From contig OX638324.1 of assembly GCA_951812825.1 (NCBI GenBank), positions 1,797,141-1,861,140 on the forward strand: a DNA stretch of 64,000 nucleotides, given 5' to 3'. This DNA is from an uncultured Dehalococcoidia bacterium (GTDB lineage: Bacteria; Chloroflexota; Dehalococcoidia; Lucifugimonadales; GCA-2712585). Shown here one piece after another: positions 18,386 through 26,313 of the stretch. The stretch's first letter is position 1. Each line of letters starts with the position of its first letter. The translations under genes were made by a program, and so were the position numbers. The notes under the pieces were generated by a model that worked only from the letters and a program-made list of their open reading frames with translations, had not been told where the DNA came from and ran no database searches.

Positions 18386-19393
18386 TTGACTACGCAGATT
18401 TCGGACAAGGTTGTCCTTGAAGTAAAGGATCTGTATACCTACTTCTTCAATCGTTGGGGAACGGTGAAGGCCGTGGACGGCGTCAGCTTCTCCCTCAGGC
18501 AGGGCGAAACCCTCGGCATCGTCGGCGAGTCGGGTTGCGGTAAGACCATGACCGCCCTCTCGCTCATGCGGCTGAATCCCAAGCCCGCTTCTCGTATCAT
18601 CGATGGGCAGATTCTCCTGGACGGAGAGGACATCCTCCAGCGCTCCGAGAAGGACATGCGCGAGGTCAGGGGCAGGAAGATTTCCATGATCCTTCAGGAC
18701 CCTCAGACTTCTCTTAATCCGGTCTACACCATCGGAAACCAATTGGTGGAAGCCCTGGTGCACCGCGGAGAGCTACAGCGAGACCTCAAGCTGGAAGCGG
18801 AACAGTCCCTGCGCAACGTCAGGGTGGCGGCTCCCCGTCGCCGGCTGGAAGACTTCCCCCATCAGATGAGCGGCGGCATGAAGCAAAGGGTTGTGGGAGC
18901 CATAGCCATGGCCTGCGACCCGATGGTCATCATCGCCGACGAGCCAACTACCGCCCTAGACGTTACCATTCAGCTCCAGTACCTTCGCCTCCTGAAGGAC
19001 ATTCAGGCGGAGACGGGAATGAGCATCATCTTCATCACTCACGACTTCGGTATAGTCGCCAGAATGTGTGACCGGGTGGTGGTGATGTACGCTGGCCGGG
19101 TGGTGGAAGAAGGGCCGGTGAGGGGCATCTTCAATAATCCCTCTCACCCATATACGGAGGCCCTGATCGGCTCCGTGCCCAAGATGGAAGAAAGAGTGGA
19201 CAGGCTCTATCAGATTGAGGGCCAGCCACCCGCTCTGTACGACCTGCCGGTAGGTTGCCGCTTTGCGGACAGGTGCCGGTACATGCAAGATCGGTGTCTG
19301 GAAGAATATCCTCCCTACTATCAGGTAGGAGAGAGCCAAAGAGCAGCTTGTTGGAGGCTAGACGAGACATGGCAAACGAACCCGACCTCTTAG
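18386..19393 (+). CDS. Peptide ABC transporter ATP-binding protein, DppD/OppD type
   Basis: 335 residues from a TTG start right after the permease stop. Walker A is GESGCGKT, the signature MSGGMKQRVVGAIAM, and Walker B VIIADEPTTALDV. The C-terminal oligopeptide-transporter extension with its cysteine-bearing CRFADRCRYMQDRCLEEYPP segment is present. This Cys cluster is known in some family members to bind an iron-sulphur cluster. It overlaps the next ATPase gene by 25 bases. Confidence 0.92.
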   Translation: MTTQISDKVVLEVKDLYTYFFNRWGTVKAVDGVSFSLRQGETLGIVGESGCGKTMTALSLMRLNPKPASRIIDGQILLDGEDILQRSEKDMREVRGRKISMILQDPQTSLNPVYTIGNQLVEALVHRGELQRDLKLEAEQSLRNVRVAAPRRRLEDFPHQMSGGMKQRVVGAIAMACDPMVIIADEPTTALDVTIQLQYLRLLKDIQAETGMSIIFITHDFGIVARMCDRVVVMYAGRVVEEGPVRGIFNNPSHPYTEALIGSVPKMEERVDRLYQIEGQPPALYDLPVGCRFADRCRYMQDRCLEEYPPYYQVGESQRAACWRLDETWQTNPTS

Positions 19394-20403
19394 AGGTAAA
19401 GAACCTCAAGAAGCACTTCCCTGTAACCAAGGGACTGCTCCTCATGAAGACCATCGGCCACGTAAAGGCCGTGGACGGAATTAACTTCACCATTAAGGAT
19501 GGCGAAACCCTGGGTTTGGTGGGCGAGTCCGGTTGTGGCAAGACCACTACGGCCAAGACCATCCTTCGACTGGAAACACCCACAGACGGCAGCGTTCTGA
19601 TGTACGGCAAGAACGTGCATGAACTGAAGGGCCAGGATGTGAAAGACTACCGGGCCACGGTGCAGGCGGTGTTCCAGGACCCCTGGTCATCCCTCAGCCC
19701 TAGGATGAGGACCCGTGACATCATTGCTGAATCCTTGGTGGTGAACCGGCGCGTGACCCGTCAGGAGAAGACCGAGCGGGTCGAGCAGTTACTGGACATG
19801 GTCGGGCTCCATCCCGCCCAGGCATCCCTCTTTCCCCATGAGTTCAGCGGAGGCCAGCGGCAAAGGATAGCCGTTGCCAGCGGTCTGGCGTCCTATCCCA
19901 AGCTGATTCTCCTGGACGAGCCTGTGTCAGCACTGGACGTCTCCATCCGCGCTCAGATAATGAACCTGTTGAAGGACCTGCAGGAGACGCAGCACGTTGC
20001 TTACCTGCTGGTGGCCCATAACCTGGCGACTGTGCGGTACATGGCCCATCAGACGGCGGTGATGTACCTTGGCCGCGTGGTGGAATACGCGGATACGGAA
20101 GAACTCTTCCAGAATCCGTTGCATCCCTACACCAAGGCGCTCTTCTCCGCAGCCCTTCCATCCCACCCCGACATTGTGCGGGAAGAGATCGTGTTGCCGG
20201 GCGAGGTCCCCTCGCCGATCAACCCTCCTTCCGGTTGCAGCTTCCACCCACGGTGCCCCATGGCCCTGGCGGACCCGGAGCTCATGAAGAGGTGTCAGAC
20301 GGAGGACCCAGTCCTTCTGGAAGCGGCGCCCAGGCACACCGTCGCTTGTCATCTGTTTCATGGGCCCAGCGCATCAAACGGAAGCAACGGCGCCTCAGCC
20401 TAA
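19369..20403 (+). CDS. Peptide ABC transporter ATP-binding protein, DppF/OppF type
   Basis: 344 residues from the ATG at 19369 (MANEPDLLEVKNLKKHFPV); GGAGG lies 12 bases upstream. An upstream in-frame start would add 38 residues read from inside the preceding gene. Walker A GESGCGKTT, signature FSGGQRQRIAVASGL, Walker B ILLDEPVSALDV, and the C-terminal Cys segment SFHPRCPMALADPELMKRC are all present. It pairs with the preceding ATPase to drive import. An inverted repeat that probably terminates the operon follows. Confidence 0.92.
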   Translation: MANEPDLLEVKNLKKHFPVTKGLLLMKTIGHVKAVDGINFTIKDGETLGLVGESGCGKTTTAKTILRLETPTDGSVLMYGKNVHELKGQDVKDYRATVQAVFQDPWSSLSPRMRTRDIIAESLVVNRRVTRQEKTERVEQLLDMVGLHPAQASLFPHEFSGGQRQRIAVASGLASYPKLILLDEPVSALDVSIRAQIMNLLKDLQETQHVAYLLVAHNLATVRYMAHQTAVMYLGRVVEYADTEELFQNPLHPYTKALFSAALPSHPDIVREEIVLPGEVPSPINPPSGCSFHPRCPMALADPELMKRCQTEDPVLLEAAPRHTVACHLFHGPSASNGSNGASA

Positions 20404-20424
20404 ACCCGGCTTACGTCGAAAATA

Positions 20425-20465
20425 TAAGGCGCGGCTCACGTGAGCCGCGCCTTACTCTTCTAAGG
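20425..20465. terminator. Bidirectional terminator between convergent operons
   Basis: A perfect 15+15 inverted repeat at 20425-20454 (TAAGGCGCGGCTCAC and its complement). ACTCTTCT follows on the plus strand and ATATTTTC on the minus strand. It separates the opp operon from the convergent ttuB-ttuA genes and could serve both. Confidence 0.75.
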
Positions 20466-20535
20466 ACTAGTGGCTGGGACTAACTTACTGCATCGTTTCC
20501 GGGAATTACCTGTTGCCGCCGCTTGTCAGCCGGGC

Positions 20536-21477
20536 TTAAGTGTCTCGGCGGGATGCTCCATTTGGAGCGTTGACGGCTATGTAGTTTTGGACTCGATCCT
20601 TCATTCTGCAGTATGAACAGACTTCGCCGGTAGTTGGCTGTCCGCACTCTTCGCACGCCAACAAGTCCACCGTCTGTTCTCGCTGGAGTGCCGGGCGCAT
20701 CCTGGCGAGGAACCCTTGGAAGAACTGCTGCTTGGTCCCGGGGGATTCAGTCTCGATGCGGTTCAGGATGTCCTTGTAGAGAAGGGAGTGGGCGCCCTTG
20801 GCGTTGGGGCACTCCTCCACCACGTAATCAATGCCCCTAATCAGGCAGTAGCTGGCAGTTTCTCGCTCCGTCAGCGTGTAGAGAGGCTTCACTTTCCGGA
20901 CCATCTGCGGGTGGTTGCTCTCCAACGACGGCGACTGGCGGGCCAGCTGTTCTCGTTGCCAGCGCAGCACGTTTCCCATGAGCGTCGCCGCCTCGTCGTC
21001 CAGGTTGTGGCCGGTAGCGACAACGGTGAAGCCACGCTCCAGGGCAATCTTGTTGAAGAGGTAGCGCTTGTTCAGTCCGCATCCCGAACAGGGCGGCCTT
21101 CGGAGCACCCTTGAAAGCAGCGGCACACCCATGCCAAGCTCCTGGTCCAGGCTGAACTCAATAAGCTCTGCCCCCCGGCTCTGGGCAAAGTCCTGCGATA
21201 CTTCCGCCGAACGGACCGAGTATTCGCCGATGCCCAGTTGGATGTGGAGGCCGACGGCCGAGTAACCGGCTTCCAGCAGCAGGTCCCATAGGGCCAGGCT
21301 GTCCTTCCCCCCTGATATGGCCACCAGAATCCTGTCTTCCGGGGCGAACATCCGCAGACGCTTCACGTTTCTGGCAAGCTGGTTGCGGACGAACTCCAGG
21401 TAGTGGGGGGAGCAGAAGGAGGAGTTGTGCCGTCGTAGCTCCACGCTGGCCTTTACGGGGCACTTGATGCACCTCAA
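20536..21477 (-). CDS. ttuA: TtuA-type tRNA 2-thiolation enzyme
   Basis: 313 residues. A PP-loop ATPase of the TtuA/TtcA superfamily. TtuA thiolates U54 of tRNA to 2-thioribothymidine in thermophiles. An N-terminal zinc site (CIKC, then CSPH) is followed by the PP-loop SGGKDS at residues 55-60. Cysteines at 130, 133 (PPCSGCG) and 223 (EEC) match the positions expected of the 4Fe-4S cluster ligands. A C-terminal CxxC..CxxC zinc ribbon completes it. Its partner, the GG-ending carrier, starts immediately upstream. TtcA is excluded by the two zinc ribbons and the paired carrier. Confidence 0.87.
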   Translation of the reverse strand: MRCIKCPVKASVELRRHNSSFCSPHYLEFVRNQLARNVKRLRMFAPEDRILVAISGGKDSLALWDLLLEAGYSAVGLHIQLGIGEYSVRSAEVSQDFAQSRGAELIEFSLDQELGMGVPLLSRVLRRPPCSGCGLNKRYLFNKIALERGFTVVATGHNLDDEAATLMGNVLRWQREQLARQSPSLESNHPQMVRKVKPLYTLTERETASYCLIRGIDYVVEECPNAKGAHSLLYKDILNRIETESPGTKQQFFQGFLARMRPALQREQTVDLLACEECGQPTTGEVCSYCRMKDRVQNYIAVNAPNGASRRDT

Positions 21478-21480
21478 TGG

Positions 21481-21678
21481 TCAGCCTCCGGAGATTGCGG
21501 AGAGAATCTCCACCCGGTCTTGGTCACGGAGCATCTCGTCACCGGTGAGCAGGGATTCGCCCCTGATTACAATGTGAGACTCAGGATTCAGATCCAGCTC
21601 TTTCAGAAGCTGCTTGACTCTACGGCTGCCCTGAAGCTGGAGTTCTCGCCTGACTGGATTTCGGATAATCACGTCCAT
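21481..21678 (-). CDS. ttuB: TtuB/ThiS/MoaD-like sulphur carrier protein
   Basis: 65 residues ending in SAISGG. The Gly-Gly C terminus is thiocarboxylated in ubiquitin-like sulphur carriers. The fold pattern fits: an early beta hairpin, then GSRRVKQLLKELDLNPES, then GDEMLRDQDRVEIL. It ends three bases before ttuA, so it is most likely the dedicated sulphur donor. A TTGACA-N17-TACCTT promoter ends 15 bases before its ATG, giving almost no leader and no ribosome site. The activating E1-like enzyme is not nearby. Confidence 0.85.
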   Translation of the reverse strand: MDVIIRNPVRRELQLQGSRRVKQLLKELDLNPESHIVIRGESLLTGDEMLRDQDRVEILSAISGG

Positions 21679-21693
21679 AGCAGTGAAGGATGA

Positions 21694-21722
21694 AAGGTAG
21701 CACGGGCGCCTGGGGGTGTCAA
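21694..21722 (-). promoter_or_regulatory. Predicted promoter of ttuB-ttuA
   Basis: Minus strand: TTGACA (21722-21717), 17 bases, TACCTT (21699-21694). Transcription would start about 9 bases before the ttuB ATG. Confidence 0.6.
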
Positions 21723-21744
21723 ACGAGGGGCGGAGAGGTCGATT

Positions 21745-22251
21745 CTAGTCGACGGCGTCGCTCGTCTCCTCGATGATAATCTCGCGCCGTCCCTGGTCGG
21801 TGACGGAGTAGTAGCCGGAATTCCCGGGGGACCTCTCCAGCCACTGGAAGGCGGACCGCCCGGCGTTGCGGAGGGTCTGCACGAAGTCTTTCGGGCGCTG
21901 CCACTGAAGGAAATCGAAGAGGGGGCCAAGCTCCTGGGAGGAGATCCTGTCCATTCCGAGGAAGCGCTTTGCTCCTTCTGCGGCCACCACCACCCTGCGC
22001 ATGTCCCCCGAAGGAGCCATTAGCTGGCAGAACTCCAGGAATTCGGGCCTGCTGGCCAGATGTCCGTTGCCGTTGCTGGATGGTTCTTCCTGGATTACAG
22101 GCTTGGACTGGCTTCCGTTTGTCGATGGCGCAATGCCGTCTGTACTCAGGTATTCACGGGTGGAAGCGATGACTTCGCCGTATGTGTCTTCTTCCGTGGT
22201 TTCCAGCGTAATTGTGACTCCGCTGGGAAAAGTGATTGTAACCTTGAGCAT
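21745..22251 (-). CDS. Hypothetical protein
   Basis: 168 residues, family not recognised. Residues 1-33 form a beta-rich start (KVTITFPSGVTITLET). A low-complexity Ser/Asn linker with SNGNGH separates it from a helical C-terminal half containing DMRRVVVAAEGAKRFLGMDR and DFLQWQRPKDF, ending in a SGYYSVTDQGRREIII beta segment. The last part looks like a winged-helix-style ending, but I would not assign DNA binding. It has its own promoter (22277-22305) and lies 66 bases upstream of ttuB in the same direction. Confidence 0.65.
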   Translation of the reverse strand: MLKVTITFPSGVTITLETTEEDTYGEVIASTREYLSTDGIAPSTNGSQSKPVIQEEPSSNGNGHLASRPEFLEFCQLMAPSGDMRRVVVAAEGAKRFLGMDRISSQELGPLFDFLQWQRPKDFVQTLRNAGRSAFQWLERSPGNSGYYSVTDQGRREIIIEETSDAVD

Positions 22252-22276
22252 TTAAGCGTGTTCCCCCCCTTTATTC

Positions 22277-22305
22277 AAAATATACGGATTGGGGGGTAAA
22301 ATCAA
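22277..22305 (-). promoter_or_regulatory. Predicted promoter of the 21745-22251 gene
   Basis: Minus strand: TTGATT (22305-22300), 17 bases, TATTTT (22282-22277). A short leader of about 20 bases follows. Confidence 0.45.
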
Positions 22306-22349
22306 GGCTGTATCCGCCGTAAAATTCCGGGTTTCATGCCGGATGAGGC

Positions 22350-24230
22350 CTATATGGATTGCTTCAGGCGCAAGGCCAGGCTGCGAGTGATTCCGGGCAC
22401 TGTCATAATTTCGTCCGGTGTGGCCTTCCTTATGCCTTTCAGCGAGCCGAAACGACGCATGAGCATGCGCTTCCGTTTGGGACCTATGCCTTGCACCATG
22501 TCCAACGACGATCGGGTCGAAGATTTGCTTCGCAGCTTCCGATGGTAGGTGACGGCGAACCGGTGGGCCTCGTCACGTACACGCTGAACCAGGTGAAGCG
22601 CCGGCGACCGTCTGGAGAGGGCAATGGGTTCCGGGGTTTGGGGCACGAAGATCCACTCGTTTTCCTTGGCGATGGACGAGAGGGGAATGAAGTCGATGCC
22701 CAGCTCCAGGAACACCTCCAGGGCGGCGGAGAGGTGCCCCTTGCCCCCGTCAATGATGACCAGGTCCGGGGCTTTGTCCCAACCCTTGGCCGGTCGCTCG
22801 GCGTAGGAGCCGTCCACGCCATTGGGCCCGGAGACTCCCTTGCCGTGGCTCTGGGCGAGCTTCTTGAAACGGCGACGCAGCATCTCCTGCATCATGGCGT
22901 AGTCGTCGATGCCCTCAACCTTCTTTATCTTGAAGCGACGATATCGAGAGGTTCGCGGCGCTCCGTCTTCGAAGGTGACCATGCTGCCGACGGGATGGCT
23001 GCCCTGGATGTTGGATATGTCGTAGCACTCGATTGTCCGAGGCAGCGCTGGCAAATTGAGTTCCTCCTGGAGCTCCGTCATGGCCTCCTGGAGGGCGTCG
23101 GTGTTGCTCCACCACTTGATCCGCATCTGTGAAAGCTGCTGCTCGGCATTCGCGGCGGCCATCTCCACCAGCCTCCGGTTGGGACCCCGCTGCGCCATGC
23201 GGATGGTCACTGCCCCTCCCCGCTTCTCTCGCAGCCACTGCTGGATCTCCTCCGCCTCCTCCACGGGATGCTGCAACAGGATCCGCTTGGGCACGAAGGG
23301 CGTTGACTGATAGAACTGCTTGACGAAGCCGGTCATCACCCGCTCCGGCGGGTCGTCCTGGGTACCGTCCATGACGAAGGTGTCTCGACCGATGAGCTTC
23401 CCGTTCCGCACGAAGAAGACCTCCAGGCAGGCCTGGTCGTTCTGGGTTGCCATGCCGATGGCGTCGAGGTCGTGACCCCTCGCTGAAGCCGTCTTGATCT
23501 GCTGCTCCTCCGACACCCGCTCGATGGCGCGGGTCTGGTCGCGAAGGACCGCGGCGCGCTCGAACTCCAGGGCGTCGGAGGCATCGAGCATCTTCTTCTT
23601 CAGGTCGGCCAGCACCGGCTCCGTCTTTCCCTCCATGAAGAGGACCACCTGGTCGATTATCTTGTGGTAGTTCTTTCTGTCTATCTCCCCCGTGCAGGGG
23701 GCGGCGCAGCGGTTTATGAAGAATTCCAGGCAGGGGCGGGCGTCATTTCCGGTGATGACCTTGGTGCAGGAGCGGTAGGGGAAGAGCTTCTTGAGCAGGG
23801 CGAGGGTCTTGCGGATGCTGTGGGCGGTGGCGAAGGGGCCGAAGTAGACGGCGCCGTCGTTCTCCACCCGACGGGTGATGTAGATCTGGGGAAACTCCTC
23901 GGCCCGGTCGATCTTGATGTAGGGGTAGGTCTTGTCGTCCTTGAGCCTCGCGTTGAAGGCAGGCCGGTGCTTCTTGATGAGGGTGTTCTCGAGGATGAGG
24001 GCTTCCGCCGGCGAGTCGGTGACGATGTAGTCGTAGTCGGCCACTCTTGTCAGCATCCGGCGGATCTTGGGTTCGTGGTGGGCTGCCGGCGTGAAGTAGG
24101 AGCGGAGTCGTGACCTGAGGTTTGCCGCTTTGCCGACGTACAGCACCCTGCCCTGTTCGTCCTTCATCTGGTAGACGCCGGGGCCGACGGGCGTGACGCG
24201 AAGCCGGTTAGCCAGGGAGGGAATGGCCAT
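22350..24230 (-). CDS. uvrC: Excinuclease ABC subunit C
   Basis: 626 residues. UvrC cuts both sides of a lesion in nucleotide excision repair. The GIY-YIG domain is at the start (GPGVYQMKDEQGRVLYVGKA), with a four-cysteine-free linker and the UVR motif region (ADLKKKMLDASDALEFERAA). The RNase H-like 3' domain (ECYDISNIQGSHPVGSMVTF, DLVIIDGGKGHLSAAL) and a helix-hairpin-helix end (VQGIGPKRKRMLMRRFGS) follow. Complete and of normal length. Confidence 0.96.
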   Translation of the reverse strand: MAIPSLANRLRVTPVGPGVYQMKDEQGRVLYVGKAANLRSRLRSYFTPAAHHEPKIRRMLTRVADYDYIVTDSPAEALILENTLIKKHRPAFNARLKDDKTYPYIKIDRAEEFPQIYITRRVENDGAVYFGPFATAHSIRKTLALLKKLFPYRSCTKVITGNDARPCLEFFINRCAAPCTGEIDRKNYHKIIDQVVLFMEGKTEPVLADLKKKMLDASDALEFERAAVLRDQTRAIERVSEEQQIKTASARGHDLDAIGMATQNDQACLEVFFVRNGKLIGRDTFVMDGTQDDPPERVMTGFVKQFYQSTPFVPKRILLQHPVEEAEEIQQWLREKRGGAVTIRMAQRGPNRRLVEMAAANAEQQLSQMRIKWWSNTDALQEAMTELQEELNLPALPRTIECYDISNIQGSHPVGSMVTFEDGAPRTSRYRRFKIKKVEGIDDYAMMQEMLRRRFKKLAQSHGKGVSGPNGVDGSYAERPAKGWDKAPDLVIIDGGKGHLSAALEVFLELGIDFIPLSSIAKENEWIFVPQTPEPIALSRRSPALHLVQRVRDEAHRFAVTYHRKLRSKSSTRSSLDMVQGIGPKRKRMLMRRFGSLKGIRKATPDEIMTVPGITRSLALRLKQSI

Positions 24231-24239
24231 GGGGATGCC

Positions 24240-24587
24240 TTAGTTCAGGAAGAAGCTGAGGACTACGATGGAGGCGATGATGACGCCGCTGAGCAGGAGA
24301 ATACGCCGCATCTCCATGCCCACGTAGCTGTAGACCAGAGGCTGCCGGGCGGTGACCGCGGCGGCTTGTGGGGCGGTGTAGGCCGCAGGCGCGACAGCGG
24401 TTGCCGGCGCGGGCTGGGCGGGCATAGCTTCAGACGCTGTGGACGGCTGAGAGCTATCGGCGGGTTGCCGACGACGTTGCGCCGCCGTCATTGTCGGTAT
24501 GCCGGATGGGCCGCGCCCTCGCTTCTTTCGCTGGCTGAGTTGGGCCTGTTTTGCTGCGACTTTCTTGCCGCGTTTCTTGCGAGCCAT
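24240..24587 (-). CDS. Small basic protein with one C-terminal membrane segment
   Basis: 115 residues, family unknown. A strongly basic N terminus (about residues 1-40, Lys/Arg-rich) is followed by an Ala/Pro/Gln-rich linker. A single hydrophobic segment at the extreme C terminus (ILLLSGVIIASIVVLSFFLN) suggests a tail-anchored protein with the basic region in the cytoplasm, perhaps touching nucleic acid or ribosome. It ends 9 bases before uvrC. Confidence 0.6.
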   Translation of the reverse strand: MARKKRGKKVAAKQAQLSQRKKRGRGPSGIPTMTAAQRRRQPADSSQPSTASEAMPAQPAPATAVAPAAYTAPQAAAVTARQPLVYSYVGMEMRRILLLSGVIIASIVVLSFFLN

Positions 24588-24611
24588 GGGTGGGTTTACT
24601 CTCCTATAGGG

Positions 24612-25313
24612 TCAGTGAGTCAGGTCCTGGGCGGCGTGGGCAATCATCTCCCCCGCCGTCTCCACCTTCAAGTCGGCCATATTGATAATCATGTGATAGA
24701 TGTTGGGGTCGTCCGTGTCCACGTCGAAGAACTTGGAGAAGAAGGCCTTTCGCGCCCTCTCGTGCTCCTCCACGAACGTCATCGCGTCGTCGTACTCCAG
24801 GTGCTCCCGGTCCATGATGGTGTGGATGCGGTGCTCCAGGGGCGCGACGGTGCCGACGTGGAGGACCCCCGGCTCGCCCTTGAGGATGAGGTTGCCGGCC
24901 CGCCCGACGATGACGACGTTGCCTTCCCTGGCGAGGTTCTGGATGACGGTGGTGGTGACTTCGATGTACTTATCGTCGTCCACCTCGTGGGCGAGGGTGA
25001 TGGGTTCTGCGTCTTCGGAGTAGTAGTCGCGGGAGAGCAGGACGTCGACGCCGGGGCCGAAGTAGGGTTCGCCGCCGGCTCCCGACATGGCGGAGCGCTC
25101 CAGCACGTTCTGGAAGAACCGCCCGAGCCGGTCGCGACGTCGGGTCAGTTCCGACTCCTTGCCCGCCACGGCCTGGACAGTGGCGCCGATGCGCTTGGCC
25201 GCTTCCGCCAGAATCAGACGGTCGACGTAGTCGGCGTGGAGGTAGTGGGCGACCTGGAGTCCGACCTCCGGGCCGCCGGAGCCGATCTGACCGTTCAGGG
25301 TTACAACTGCCAT
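24612..25313 (-). CDS. Cytidylate-kinase-like protein
   Basis: 233 residues. It matches the cytidylate-kinase-like family (AAA_26 type) by its P-loop start VTLNGQIGSGGPEVGLQVAHYL, VIVGRAGNLILKGEPGVLHV, a conserved RAGN motif, and the segment YDDAMTFVEEHERARKAFFSKFF. Function in this family is mostly unassigned; a true CMP kinase would have a different nucleoside-binding insert. GGGAGG precedes the ATG. Confidence 0.8.
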   Translation of the reverse strand: MAVVTLNGQIGSGGPEVGLQVAHYLHADYVDRLILAEAAKRIGATVQAVAGKESELTRRRDRLGRFFQNVLERSAMSGAGGEPYFGPGVDVLLSRDYYSEDAEPITLAHEVDDDKYIEVTTTVIQNLAREGNVVIVGRAGNLILKGEPGVLHVGTVAPLEHRIHTIMDREHLEYDDAMTFVEEHERARKAFFSKFFDVDTDDPNIYHMIINMADLKVETAGEMIAHAAQDLTH

Positions 25314-25774
25314 GGGAGCCTCCCGAGAATCAGGGTATGCGGGGCCGCAAGAGCGGGTCTGGCCTTACCCCAAGTCTACCAGAAACCCCCATCGTCCGTC
25401 ATTTCGGGGCCGGGCCGAGGGTAATGGTTGCCGGGGGGACTGGCTTATCGAGTATGATGGAAGGATGGGGCCACATTAGTGATATCCAGTATCCAAAACA
25501 AAGGATGAAACAACGGGTTGTTTGAGGGAAACAATGCGTGGATTCGAGGGATTTTGGGGAGAATTATTGGGCATTTTGAGGGCTTTCAGGTGTGAGGTGG
25601 GGGAATTTGGGGAATTGAATCGTTTCAAGAAATTTTCCGGGTGAAGCGTGGATTTTGTGAGAATGCATGGCATTCTGGGCGGTGTGGAGGAATACGTTGG
25701 TTCGGTTCATGGATAGATGGTAGCAGGGGAGGGGGGGTTGGGGCAATGGGGAGAATGGCAGTTTGGGGGATGCC
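25314..25774. other. 461-base gap, lower GC, no supported gene
   Basis: From about 25470 the sequence is clearly AT-richer than the genome average and G-rich on the plus strand, with runs such as GGGGAATTTGGGGAATTG. Short ORFs exist but have no ribosome sites and improbable composition. It may be eroded foreign DNA next to the nuclease fragment. Confidence 0.55.
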
Positions 25775-26272
25775 CTAGATTACCAGCTTGGCATTACTAG
25801 GGCGCTTCTTCCCTCCATGTACCGACGGCTCCGCGCACCACTTGGCGGCGAGGTCCTCGACGGAGCAGTCCAGCCAGCCGGACTCGGGGAAGCGGGTGAC
25901 GGTATCCTTGGACTCCTCGGTGAAGACGCAGTAGGAGAGACTCGCTTCCTTCAGGTCGGCATGCAAGTCGTCGGACTGCCTCAGGGACTCCGGATATCGG
26001 AGAGCGATTACGGCCTCGATGATGCGCCCGTCTACCGTGGTTTCCAGCCCGAGACGGTCTTTGGCTTCCTGCTCGACGCTGGCCGCCGGCATGACCTCCG
26101 CTTCGATGACCACGGGGGAACGACCGGCGGCTGTGATGAGGATGTCGGGCTTCAGGCCGGGATGTCCGGCGATGGCTTGCGTGTTTTCGGAGCGCACGGT
26201 GCTCCGGCCCATCATGGCCTGAAGCAGATTTCCAAGGGCGTTGTTGGCGGAAGGCTCAGTCTGTCGCGCCAT
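25775..26272 (-). CDS. PD-(D/E)XK nuclease-like N-terminal fragment
   Basis: 165 residues. The segment PDILITAAGRSPVVIEAEV gives the D-x(n)-E-x-E spacing of a PD-(D/E)XK nuclease core. The start RQTEPSANNALGNLLQAMM resembles the N terminus of larger restriction-type proteins as I recall them, not checked. The ORF stops soon after the presumed nuclease domain (KLVI), and the AT-rich gap follows where more protein would be expected. It is probably a remnant of a restriction or defence gene, though a free-standing small nuclease is possible. Confidence 0.55.
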   Translation of the reverse strand: MARQTEPSANNALGNLLQAMMGRSTVRSENTQAIAGHPGLKPDILITAAGRSPVVIEAEVMPAASVEQEAKDRLGLETTVDGRIIEAVIALRYPESLRQSDDLHADLKEASLSYCVFTEESKDTVTRFPESGWLDCSVEDLAAKWCAEPSVHGGKKRPSNAKLVI

Positions 26273-26313
26273 AGCCCCAGGATGATATCACAGTAGGGAA
26301 AGCGTAACTTGGA

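Noticed and set aside
24366-25424. A 352-codon plus-strand ORF over the cytidylate-kinase-like gene
   Set aside because: It is the antisense of that gene and of the small membrane protein. The minus-strand product has recognisable motifs; this one has none.
25476-25746. Short ORFs in the AT-rich gap
   Set aside because: No ribosome site, overlapping each other, and low-complexity composition.
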